Source: Phaeosaccion multiseriatum | Lineage: Eukaryota; Ochrophyta, other classes | DNA length: 64,000 nt | Assembly (NCBI GenBank): GCA_965112735.1 | Contig: OZ218951.1 | Span: 2,356,001 to 2,420,000 of the forward strand | Reading direction: 5' to 3' | In this document: one piece after another, positions 31,823 to 41,538 of the stretch | Layout: each line of letters starts with the position of its first letter | Position numbering within the stretch: position 1 is the first letter of the stretch | The notes under the pieces: model-generated | Told to the model about the DNA's origin: nothing | The model's database searches: none | Seen by the model: only the letters and a program-made list of their open reading frames with translations | Made by a program: the position numbers and the translations under genes

Positions 31823-33947
31823 CACACACAGATGGGAGAAGGCCGTATCGCTTTTGAATCACATGGAGGCCCTGGGTTCGAGGGACCCTGATGCCGCACC
31901 AGATGTGGTGACGTACAACAGCGTCATCAAGGCCTGCGCCAACAGCAACGAGTGGGTGCGAGCCGTCAGTGTGCTGTACGACATGTACTTCAAGGTACGC
32001 CAACCTGTGAACCAACGTGTGATCCGTACGCCAACCTGTGATGGGCTCTCGCTCTGCGCTTGCCCTCATCCCTGCTCCCCCCCCCCCCCCCAAACACACA
32101 GGGCGTCAAGCCCAACGAGCGGAGCTACTTGTCAGCCATCCACGCCTGCTCCAAGTGCGGGCGGTGGGAGGAGGCTGTGAGTCTGCTGAGGGAGGCGTCG
32201 CATGTGGGGTTGAGGCCCAATGTACACATTTATGCCTCGGCCATGCACGCCTGTGCCCAGGGGGGCAAGTGGGAGATGGTGACGAAGTTGCATGCGGAGG
32301 TGCGTGCTCTCAGCCAACCTCAGCAGCCAATGGGAGGAGGAGGAGGAGGAGGAGGAGGAGGAGGAGGAGGAGGAGGAGGAGGAGGAGGAGGAGGAGGAAG
32401 CAAGGGCGCTACTCACCGGAGCGGCTCTTCCGACAGCGGCAGCAGCAGCAGAAGTAGTAGTGGTGGTAGGCGGGGGGGGAGGGGGTTGGCAGCTGATGGT
32501 GGTGAGGCGAGTCTGGTGAAGATGAACCGGATGATCATGAACGTCGCCATCCAGGCCTGCGGGCATCAGGAGGTATGTCGCGCACACGCCCACACCCGCC
32601 CACGAGACTGCCCTACCCCTCACCTTGACCCCGGACCCGGACCCTGACCCTAATCCTGACCCACACCCTCACCCTCACCCTGACCCTCACCCTGACCCTC
32701 ACCCTGACCCTGCGTATCCTGTCCCTGGCCCTGCCCCTGTTCCCTCCCCTCCCCTCCCCTCCCCTCCCCCCCCCCCCTCACTCCCACTCCTAATCCCTCC
32801 CTTCTTCCTCTGCTGCTGGCAGGGGAGCGCGGAGCTCGCTCTATCTCTCCTGGATGAGATGGTCGCTAACCGCTGCTGGCCCAACCGCGTGAATTACAAC
32901 ACGGCCATCACTGCCTGCGCCAACGACCGGCAGATCGATAAGGCGCTCGAGCTCTTTACTCGCATGCGGGATGGTGCCGTAAAAGGCGTCACTCCTGACA
33001 TCATCACCTACAACTGTATGCTCTCTGCCTGTGCCAAGACGAGCAACTGGGAGGCTGCCTTGGCGATTCTCAACGCAATGGAGTCGGGAGGGGAATCTTC
33101 TTTTCCTTCTTCATCTTCCTCTTGTCCTCCTCCTCCTCACCTTTCCATTGACGCTGGTACTGGCAACAACAACAGCAACAACAGCAACATCGGGCCCCCC
33201 ATTGCTCAGAGTGATCGGACGAGCGCAACAGCACCTCGCAACGCCAATACTGCAGTGACCACCCCTCCGCCACCGCCAACCCCCATTCCTAAGCCCAACA
33301 TTATGACCTACAGTGTGGTCATGGACGCATGTGCCATGGGGGGTCGCCTGGAGGAGGCGCTGGAGGTGTGGGCGCGTGTCAAAGCCCTTCCTGGGCAGCT
33401 CCGGCCCAATGTGTACACGTACAACGCGCTGGTCAAGGCGTGTGTGCACTCGGGAGACTGGCAGAGAGGGATGGATTTTATGGAGGAGATGACCGTCAAA
33501 CGTGAGTGGGTGGGTGGGTGGGTGACACTTTAGATGTAGGCGACACAGGCGGGAAAATGTCTAGTCGCTTGTCGCGTATAGCCCGCTTATCTTACCTCCC
33601 TCCCTCCCTCCCGCCCGCCCGCCTTATCTTCTTGCTCTCTCCCACCAGGCGTGCCTCCAGACCTCTACACATACAAGCAAGCCATCCTGGCGTGCTGCGT
33701 GGCCAACGAAAAGCCCACCGCCTTGCTGCTCATCGACGACTTGAGAGGCCTCGGTAGGCCTATCGAGGTGCCGACATACTACGCGCTTTCAGACGCCTTC
33801 GGTCCCAATGTGCTCATCGATCGTCACGAGGGGGATGCCCACACCAGTTGGAGACCCAAAAACCCCAAGGGCAAGAGATATCAGGGTCTGAAGCGCCCGG
33901 TTGTGATTCGGAGGCCCTTTTTGGAGGATGACGACGAGGAGGGGTAG
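29835..33947 (+). CDS. pentatricopeptide-repeat (PPR) protein
   Basis: Six exons (29835-31094, 31315-31535, 31832-31994, 32102-32572, 32823-33501, 33649-33947) total 3,093 nt, 1,030 aa, all phases closing. About a dozen P-type PPR motifs run from about residue 235 to the end, with the usual anchors: YNxxIxxCAxxxxWxxALxLLxxM and xxPD/xxPN before each next unit (GIEPDLFTFRAAID, GVEPDGHSFAAAINGCAKGGNW, VRPNTYCYNAAIDCC, APDVVTYNSVIKACA, VTPDIITYNCMLSACAK, LRPNVYTYNALVKACV). PPR proteins bind organellar RNA in a sequence-specific way for processing, stability or translation. An Arg-rich start followed by LVVAVTVSSLLSA may be a signal or targeting segment. A polyGly insertion (32335-32398) and a Ser/Asn loop (33095-33280) interrupt the array. 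The start is the first ATG in the open frame. Confidence 0.93.
32335..32398 (+). repeat. (GGA)n coding repeat within the PPR array
   Basis: About 20 GGA codons encode polyglycine between two PPR motifs, within exon 4 (32102-32572). Confidence 0.9.
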
Positions 33948-34441
33948 GGGGAGGAGGAGGAGGAGGAGGAGGAGGAGGAGGAGGAGGAGGAGGAGGAGGA
34001 GGAGGGGGAGGAGGAGGAGGAGGGCAGAGGCCACCGGCAAACAGATGAAAGGAAGGGTAGAAGGGCGAGGGGGAGGGAGACGAGGTGGGGAGGACAGTAT
34101 GGGAGGTGGAGGAGGAGGAGGAGGAGGAGGAGAGAGGAGGAACGAGGCGGAGAGCAGCACAAGGAGAGGGGACACAACAACACCGGGTTCTTTCTGTTCT
34201 CGCTCTACTTGAGTAGTAAATAGCTCGTTTGTTATTATGGGCAGGGATCTTTGTTTTTTTTATTTTAATTTCTCCTTTTTACGGCAAAGTATGAATAATG
34301 CAATAATGCCGCTAAATTTAATTGGTTTATTGGATTAACCTTCCATCCCCTTCGGCCACGAGGCTCCAGCGCCAGCTCCTTCTCCTTGTGTGGCATCTTC
34401 CTCTTATCCTTCCTCCAACACATTCACGGCTTATTGTCTTG
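33948..34441. other. tail-to-tail intergenic region with GAG/GGA tracts
   Basis: Between the stop codons of the PPR gene (+) and the ankyrin gene (-). Contains long GAG tracts (33950-34022 and 34098-34140), which adjoin the PPR stop codon, then AT-rich sequence (34215-34340) that probably includes 3' ends. No gene seen. Confidence 0.5.
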
Positions 34442-35946
34442 TTATTGCTCTTGTTCTTGTTCACCCTCCAGCAGCTCGGGAGTGATGCCGAGGTCGCCTC
34501 TGACACGGTGGTTGCGCTCAATCTGCCGACTTAAGTTCACGGCCTGTCCCCTGCTCGCCACCGTCTGTCGCAATCTGGGTTGTTAGAGGTCGATGGGGTG
34601 TGAGATTGCACGTGGGTAAGGGTGACAATCATCCATGCATCCATTGCCATCCATTGCCATACACTGAATTCATTCATGCATCCATTGCCATCCACTGCAT
34701 TCATCCATCCATCCATTGCCATCCCTTCCCCTTTCATGCATCCATCCAATTATTCATATTCAGGCTAGCAAACAGCGTGTGAGAGTGAGAGATCCTATCC
34801 TTCTCCTTCTCAATTGTAAAGGCCAGGCACTAGTGTGTGTAAGCAGAGTGAGTACGTTTCAGTGACTTATGAGTGCTTCTCAGTGACTTATGGATGCACA
34901 CCTGATGAGGTCCCTTCGGAGGATGGCGGTGTGCTCTAGCACGTGTCGATGCTTGATCTCTCGTATCGCCCCCTTCCCCTGCTCCACGGCCTCTCTCTGC
35001 TCGCGGTACAGCTTGATCTCCTGCAGCAGCGGTTCAGTGGTTCCGTGGTTCCGTGGTTCCGTGGGGGCCGGGGAATAGGGCAAGGAACGGTATGTGGCAA
35101 GTGAGTGGAACGACGTTGACAGAGCGTTATTGGCGGCGCCAGTAAACTCCACGACAACCCCTATGTACCACCAACTCCCATACTTCAAGTACCTTCATGA
35201 AGTCCCGCATGAAGGACAAGTGACCACTCTCCATGGCCAGCTGCACGGGATCAACCTGTCTTCCCATCATCTCACTGCCTGCCCCACTGCTGAGGGCGTG
35301 CGGGTCAGCCCCGTTGTGTAGGAGGGCGAAGGCTGCCTCCAGAGAGGCTTGCTGGCATGCGTAGTGGAGGGGGGAGAGGCCCAGGCCGCGAGTTGTCATC
35401 GCCTCCTTGTTGGCGCCGCTGAGGGGGGGGAGGAGAGAGGGGAAAGGGGAGATGGGGGAGGAGATGGAGGGGGTAAGAGAGGGGAGAGGGGAGGTGACAC
35501 TTTGTTATTATCGTGTGTGTGTGGGGGGGGGAGGCGGACCGAACTGACTCACTGACTTACTATTGCAGGAGGATTTCGATACAGCCCGGGAAGTTGTAGT
35601 GTGCTGCTGTATGCAGCGGAGTCTCCCCCAGACAGTTCTGCTCGTTCGGACTGAGCCCAGCTACACAACATAGCGGGAGGGATGTGCGTGAATATAGGCG
35701 GCAGCAGCAGCGTGGTAGGCCAAAACAAAGTGCAAAGGCAAAAAAGCAACGAGGACGTCAGAAGAGGGTGGCACTAGGGTGCTCGCTGGAGACTTGACAG
35801 GGCTCTTTCACATGCCCACACTTCAGGATGGCAGCACAAGGGCCCTGTTCACACTCGCCACTGGCGGCACTCAGCGGAGCACAAGATGACGTTAGTCTAT
35901 GCGAGTCGACTGTAGGACGTACAACACAAACCAGAAGGCCTCTACT

Positions 35947-35999
<53 letters not shown>

Positions 36000-37018
36000 C
36001 GTCACAGAGCCAGCGGATCATGCGGGCACTCCCTCTCTTGGCCGCCAGCTGACCGAGAGTCAGGGCGGGTTTCTTGTCGTCCATCCCAGAGCGGAAGTCG
36101 CGGGTCTTGCGTCTACCGCCGTCCAGCAGAAGCTGCACGCACTCCTCGTGCCCTCGCTCCACGCTGATGTGAAGGCACGATTTGCCGAACTGTGGAGCAC
36201 GTGGGAAGGCGAGAGACGCGACAAGAGGCAGTATCACCATGCATTGTTAAAGGTTTTGAGACGAGATGCGTATGATGGAAGACGGGCCTTATCCCTTTGG
36301 GAAAAGCTACTTACACCCATTCACGCACTCACATCATTGCCGTGGCAGACGCGAGCCCCCGCCTCCAAGAGAAGGGCGACAATTGCACTCTCCCCTTTGG
36401 CGCAAGCGTGCTCGAGGCATGAGTTCCCACTTCCCCCCAGCCTGTCATCCACCGTATTGACGAGCTCCTCAGCCACGGAACGGTAGTCTCGTATTAGTCT
36501 CCGTATCTCTTCCAGAGTCGCTCCTCTCTCCTCTTGCTGCTGCGCCTCGGTGGCAGCCGCAGCGGCCGACGAGGCAGTGCTGTGAGCCAACAACCCGCCG
36601 GAGAAGCGCCCGCCTGCTGTCTTCTTGCTCTTGTGCTTCTTTTTGCTCTTCTTCTCACCAGCAGCGGCAAATGTGGTTGGAGCACTGCCCATCATTTGGC
36701 CACCAAAGGGCGTCCCCTGCCCCCTAAACATGCTGACAATGTCCTTTGAGCAGAGCTCCACCATTGTTTGCTGGAGAAACACGAGCTCCTTGAAGCTCAG
36801 GCCGCTTCCTCCCCCCCCCCCCCCCCTCCTCCTCCTCCTCCTCCTCCTCCTTCTGCTTCTTCACCTTCCTCCCTCCTAGTACCATCTTCCACGCTCGACG
36901 CCGCTAGGGCAACTGCGGCGGTCGCCCTCTCCAACTCTCTCTGCTGCTCCTCCCGTACCTTAACCTCGTCTTCCCCTTCCTCTTCCCCCTCTTCGCCATA
37001 GTCATCGCTTTCCTTCAT
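34442..37018 (-). CDS. ankyrin-repeat protein with an apparent frameshift at a 16-base homopolymer
   Basis: Minus-strand exons: 37018-36333 (broken once), 36189-36000, 35660-35561, 35418-35193, 35020-34902, 34574-34442. Downstream phases all close. Ankyrin units: NSCLEHACAKGESAIVALLLEAGA, KSCLHISVERGHEECVQLLLDGG, LGETPLHTAAHYNFPGCIEILLQ, LGLSPLHYACQQASLEAAFALLHNGA and DPVQLAMESGHLSFMRDFMK. A charged helical tail (EIKLYREQREAVEQGKGAI...) ends in EGEQEQEQ. Ankyrin arrays mediate protein-protein contacts; no partner is suggested. The N-terminal acidic segment starting at ATG 37018 runs in one frame into polyGly, and the ankyrin frame continues in another. The switch falls at the 16-C run 36811-36826, where one extra base would restore the frame. 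A sequencing slip is more likely than a real mutation, but a start at the downstream ATG 36764 is also possible. Confidence 0.82.
35949..35996. repeat. (CT)n microsatellite in ankyrin-gene intron
   Basis: A pure CT run on the plus strand lies just inside the donor of the minus-strand intron 35999-35661. It reads as GAGAGA after the GT on the transcript. Confidence 0.9.
36811..36826. other. 16-C homopolymer at the frame break
   Basis: A run of 16 C (G on the coding strand) lies inside the polyGly-encoding part of the ankyrin gene, exactly where the two halves of the reading frame disagree by one base. Confidence 0.75.
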
Positions 37019-37104
37019 TTGGTACGTGGTCGAAACGCCATTTATTGCTTAGGCGTGGGCCATTGACTCGGGGGGGGTGCTCAATCATCGCTCCACATCC
37101 TCAA
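37019..37104. promoter_or_regulatory. 86-bp divergent intergenic region
   Basis: Only 86 bp separate the start codons of the ankyrin gene (-) and the Mpv17-like gene (+). Both 5' UTRs must be very short, or the transcripts must overlap. No TATA-like sequence is evident; an 8-G run sits at about 37070-37077. Confidence 0.45.
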
Positions 37105-38366
37105 ATGATGTCGTCTCTGCTCTCTGTGATGGTGGTCCTGGCCACCCTTCTCCTTGGGGTGGTACTTCCCGAGCAGCGAGCCACAGTGGCAGGCTTTGCG
37201 CTGGCTCCATCAAGGCATTTCCATAGCAGTAAGATTTGGAACAGTCAGAGGAGGAGGAGGGGTGGAAGGGAGGCCAGCATTGGAAGCTATGACATGAGCT
37301 GGAGTCGGAGGAGTAGTACAAGAAGTTGTGGTCGCTCCGCGAGGACGGTCATGGACCTCGGCGGCGCAGGAGGCCTATGGGACAGCTACCTCTCCCTGCT
37401 GGACACCGCCCCTCTTCTGACGAAGGCAATTACGGCTGGACTCATCTTCCCAGCCGCAGACGTTGCGGCACAAAAATGGGACACGAAGGAAAATGAAGAT
37501 GGAGGATCTGTGGACCTTGCGCGAGCGTTTCGCTGGTGCATCTTCGGGTTTGCTGTGCAGGTACGGTTCGCGCGCGTAGGATTAAGACTGGGTGTGGGGA
37601 GGAGGCGACATCCATGCGATCAGTCAGCTTCTCGTTGCTCCTCTGCACAACGCTACTGCCCCCCGAGATTGCTACCAAGGTACTGGTCTACCCATTGTGC
37701 ACTCACTCCTTTACATCTCACAATCAACCCCTCTCACTGTTTGTGCCACCACGACCAACCTAAACAGGCCCCTTGGAACCACTACTTCTTCGGGGCGTTA
37801 GACCAGGTCATCCCCCCCGCAGAGGAAGCTTTCTCGGCCACTACGGCTCTCAAGGTGTTCATCGACCAGGGCCTGCAGGCTCCGGTCTTCACCGTCATAA
37901 TCTTCGCCGTGTTGGGTTTTTTGGAGGGGAAGGACACAGAAAAGATCAAGTCCCAGCTGGACGAGGACTACAAACCGACCATGATTGTGGGTGATAGTGC
38001 GAATGCTTTTTCATGTGTGAGCAGCTCTCTCTCTCTCTCTCTCTGTGCTACTCTATCGGACCTATCTCTCTCTCTCTCCCTCTCTCGGCTCCCTCCCTCC
38101 GTGGCTTCCCGCCCCTGTTTTTGTCTTACCCCGTCCCCATCCTCTCTTCCCCCCCCCCCCCTTCCCTCTCTCATGCCTATCTCTGTCCCCCCTCTCCATG
38201 TCTCCACGAGCAGGCCAACTGGAAGCTCTGGCTGCCCGCCTCCTTCATCAACCTCGCCTTCTGCCCGCCCCCACTTCGCGTGCTCTTTACGAATGTCGTG
38301 TTCTTTTGTTGGACAGTGTTCCTCTCACTCGTGGTCAACAAAGCATCTGAAGAAGGCGAAGCATAG
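37105..38366 (+). CDS. Mpv17/PMP22-family membrane protein with bipartite plastid-type leader
   Basis: Three exons (37105-37560, 37768-37986, 38214-38366), all phase 0, 275 aa. Mpv17/PMP22 proteins are small four-helix integral membrane proteins of organelle membranes. Family features: WDSYLSLLDTAPLLTKAITAGLIFPAADVAAQKW at the start of the domain, RWCIFGFAVQ|APWNHYFFGALDQ (the GPxxHxWYxxL block, split by intron 1), ALKVFIDQGLQAPVF, and NWKLWLPASFINLAFCPPPLRVLFTN near the C-terminus (the WxxWPxxQxxNFxxVPxxxR block). The N-terminus has a hydrophobic signal (SLLSVMVVLATLLLGVVL) then VAG-FALAPS with Phe31 at the predicted cleavage point, the pattern for import into a red-lineage secondary plastid. 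Intron 1 (207 nt) is in frame and has no stop, so retention would insert 69 residues and break the conserved block. Confidence 0.93.
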
Positions 38367-38686
38367 ACCGGTAGACTGGCTTGCTTATTTACAGATATAC
38401 AGAGACCTAGAGGGGGGAAAATGGCGCCTCGGCTTTTGTCACAAAGGGGGAAGAAGTGGATTTCATTTTCACCATATGCCTATGTACATACATGTGTAGC
38501 GACTCTCTCTCACTCCCACAAAGGCCCCAGAGGCCATTTATTGACTTAATTGTAGGCGAGAGGGGATCAGGGGAATAGGGGAAACGTTCAAGTGCCATCT
38601 ATGAAACGGGGAAACCAACCGAATCGTATCACCAACTTGTGAAGGCGGACCTCCCTCCATCGTCTCCCTCTTTTTATTCTCCGGCC

Positions 38687-39760
38687 ATGGCGCACAGAAA
38701 GCGCCCGCTTCCCCGCAGCGGAGGCAGTGACTTCCGCGTGACGGTAATGACATGGAATGTGTGGTGCAGCGCCGGAGAGCCCGCCCTGTGGGCAGAGCGA
38801 GAGGAGGGCCTGAAGCGCCTCCTCAGCACTTTCCACCCCGACGTTCTCCTCGTGCAGGAGAACCACCCCACAATCGCGGAGGCTATCATGTCAAGCATCG
38901 TGTCGTGCCCTTGTCGGGCCGTGTTTGCGGGCTCGGCGGGCCCTGAAAGCGGTTCCTGCTGTTGCTACAGAAGCATCTGTCGAGAGCCTGGGTCGGAGGC
39001 GAACATCTTCTACAATCCCTCGAGGGTGGAGGTGGTAGTGGGTGACCCGCAGCGAGGTGAAGGGTGCAGAGGAGAAGAGGGCGAGAAGAGGGGGGAAGAA
39101 AGAAGACGAAAAGGGAGAGCAGGAGAGAGGGACGGAGGGAGCAGAGAGAGAGAAGGCGAGGGAGATCTTGCCGCGGCGGCAGAGAGGGTGGAACGAGGCA
39201 GCATACCACTGAATATGGAAGGCTACCCCGACCGGTGAGCTAAGTGGCCAGCAACGCTGCCGTACCAAACAGGGCCCAAACAGGATGGGAACACTGGAAC
39301 GATTTCCCCTTTGAGATTCCAAAGTCTTGTTTCCAACGTTCCCGACTGAGTTTCTGTAGTGCCGGACTGAAAGGGCGTACGAGGGCGTCCACTCCTCTAA
39401 ACGAAAATTCCAATGACCCCCTCCCCGCCCGCCCTCTCTCCCTCCCCCCTCCTTCCCTCCCTCTCCCTCCCCCTCGCCTCCCCTCCCCTGCTGCCCCTGC
39501 TGCTGCCCCGTCCACACCCCTTCCATCAGGTGCCTCGCTCACGCAACCCTCCGCGCCGTCATGGCCGTGGGAGGGCGGGGAGACGGGGAGAATCCTTCCC
39601 TCGTGCACTCCGTGCCCTTCCTCGCGTCGACGGCTCATCTGCCATGGGTCGGTAAGCTGGGGCAACCTCAGAGGCATACACATATGTAGTGTGTCTTTTG
39701 GTCACACCGATTGCCTTATGCTCTCTCTCACACGTTTGCGCTTATGTATGTATGTATGTA

Positions 39761-39801
<41 letters not shown>

Positions 39802-39814
39802 GTGTGTATGTATG

Positions 39815-39845
<31 letters not shown>

Positions 39846-40089
39846 ACGTGCACGTGTGCGTGTGCGTGTGTGTGTGCGTGTGTGGTCATTGCTCCCCTGC
39901 TCCTCTCCCCCTGCCCGTCCTCGCCCCTTCTGTGTGGTCCTGGCCTTGGGGTCGGTACTGGGTATCAGGACACCCGCTGGAGCTGCAGAGCGGCAACAAC
40001 CTCCGCATCAAAGCCATGCGCACTATCCTGCCTCTCCTCCAACGACTGAGGCGAGCGCCCGTTGAGGTAGAGGGCGCACTTGCAGCAGA

Positions 40090-40177
<88 letters not shown>

Positions 40178-40963
40178 GCATCTGTGGCAGCGGCAGTTGA
40201 AGGGATGGCGCAGCCCCCTTCTGGAGGTACTGTGAACAGTCGCAGAACCCCAGCCTCCCCTCTGCCTGCCATCTTCGGGGGCGACTTCAATGAATCCTTC
40301 CACCCTGTCCGAATGCTGGAGGTGAGATGCGGTGCGAGAGGGACGCAGCGACCGGCAAAGGACCGGCAAAGGAGGGGGTGATGTAGGCGCTTTATTTATC
40401 TCCCCCACAAGCGCACACTCTCTCTCACATACAAACATAAACGCACACGAAGAGAGATTAATGGAAAGGGCGCTCAGGCGCCCGCCCCTCCCCCGTCGCT
40501 GACCTCTGTCTGCCTTCATACTTGCCTTGTTTTTGTTGTCGTCGAGCACAGGAGGAGGGCTTTGTGGACTGCTTTAGGGCCGTGGGTATGCCTGTGCTGC
40601 CCACACACCCCGCACGTGAGTCATGCCATGTCGATAGTCTGCATTGCGTGTCGGTACTCGATATTACATGTCGATACTCGATACTACATGTCGAGTCACA
40701 GGTGTCCATATACACACCCTCCTTTGGCTTTTTTTGGGGGGGGGGGGTGTCTGAGACCAACTTCGCCTCTTCTGTGTCTTGAATGCCTGGCAGCTCTTGC
40801 TCCCCCCCCGCACCCCTCCCCACCTCTCCAGTTGGTATCCACAGCACTGCAACTGCATACGCGAGTGTGGGCGAACTCAACACAACCACGCACCGCCTCT
40901 GTCGACATGCCACTCGCATACAAACACGCACACGCACACAAACACACACACAACACACACATA

Positions 40964-41017
<54 letters not shown>

Positions 41018-41244
41018 CACACAACACACACATACTACGTACATCCGCCGCCTCAGGCCCATCCCACTCCAAGGAGGAAGGCCGGCCCGACCGCGCTCTG
41101 GACTGGCTCACTGCCACCGCAGATCTCACTCCCACCATGGCGAGCGTGGTCAAGACGGACACAGGGGGCCGGGGCACGCACCCTTCGGACCACCACCCGG
41201 TGTTCGCCATGTATCTCCTTCCCGCAGAGGAGAGCAGTTGGTGA
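38687..41244 (+). CDS. endonuclease/exonuclease/phosphatase (EEP) family protein
   Basis: Five exons (38687-39234, 39530-39651, 39969-40321, 40552-40615, 41057-41244), 424 aa, all phases closing. EEP enzymes are Mg2+-dependent phosphodiesterases that act on nucleic acids or inositol phosphates. The metal-binding and catalytic blocks appear in order: MTWNVWC (Asn), DVLLVQEN (Glu), STAHLPWVGHPLELQSGNN (His), FGGDFNE (Asp, Asn) and HPSDHHPVFAM (Asp-His). Length is normal, but two low-complexity inserts are present: a charged Arg/Glu loop (39058-39160) and a Ser/Thr run from a TCA/ACA repeat (40096-40178). The subfamily (TDP2-like, CCR4-like or other) cannot be decided by eye. The stop codon lies inside a copy of the dispersed element at 41233-41247. 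The start ATG is the first in the open frame and lies 320 bp after the Mpv17-like gene, on the same strand. Confidence 0.88.
39743..39885 (+). repeat. (TGTA)n/(TG)n microsatellite in intron
   Basis: About 140 bp of TGTA then TG units with CG interruptions, in the intron 39652-39968 of the EEP gene. Confidence 0.85.
40096..40178 (+). repeat. (TCA)n(ACA)n coding repeat encoding Ser and Thr runs
   Basis: About 16 TCA followed by about 10 ACA codons inside exon 3 of the EEP gene, between the His block and the GGDFNE block. Confidence 0.9.
40923..41032 (+). repeat. (CA)n microsatellite in intron
   Basis: CA-rich run of about 110 bp in the last intron (40616-41056) of the EEP gene, some 25 bp before the CTCAG acceptor. 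Confidence 0.85.
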
Positions 41245-41247
41245 TAC
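41233..41247 (+). repeat. dispersed element copy supplying a stop codon
   Basis: AGCAGTTGGTGATAC, identical to the first 15 bases of the element, then CGCAG and a CAG run. In the EEP gene's frame it reads AGT TGG TGA, so the element provides the termination codon. Confidence 0.75.
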
Positions 41248-41538
41248 CGCAGAAGCAGCAGCAGCAGCAGCCAGCAGCAGCAGGAGGAACAGCAAGTTAA
41301 ATATTTGTTCACGCATATCTTTATCAAAGCATGTACCACTACACGGCGTTTGAGAAACCGTATTTATGAGTTACACGTCCTCTTTTTTTTAGTTTTTCTT
41401 CTTAGGATGGTGTGAATCAGCGCGAGATTCACAACACCAGACTTGGACTGAGGCAACGTACCATACAAACACAGTCTATAAACAACAACAAAAATCGATC
41501 GATATTAACATCGATATATCACTCAATACAATTAGAGC

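Noticed and set aside
32640-32712. CCCTGA/CCCTCA hexamer run resembling telomeric repeats
   Set aside because: The units vary, it lies inside a PPR-gene intron, and it is not a (CCCTAA)n array.
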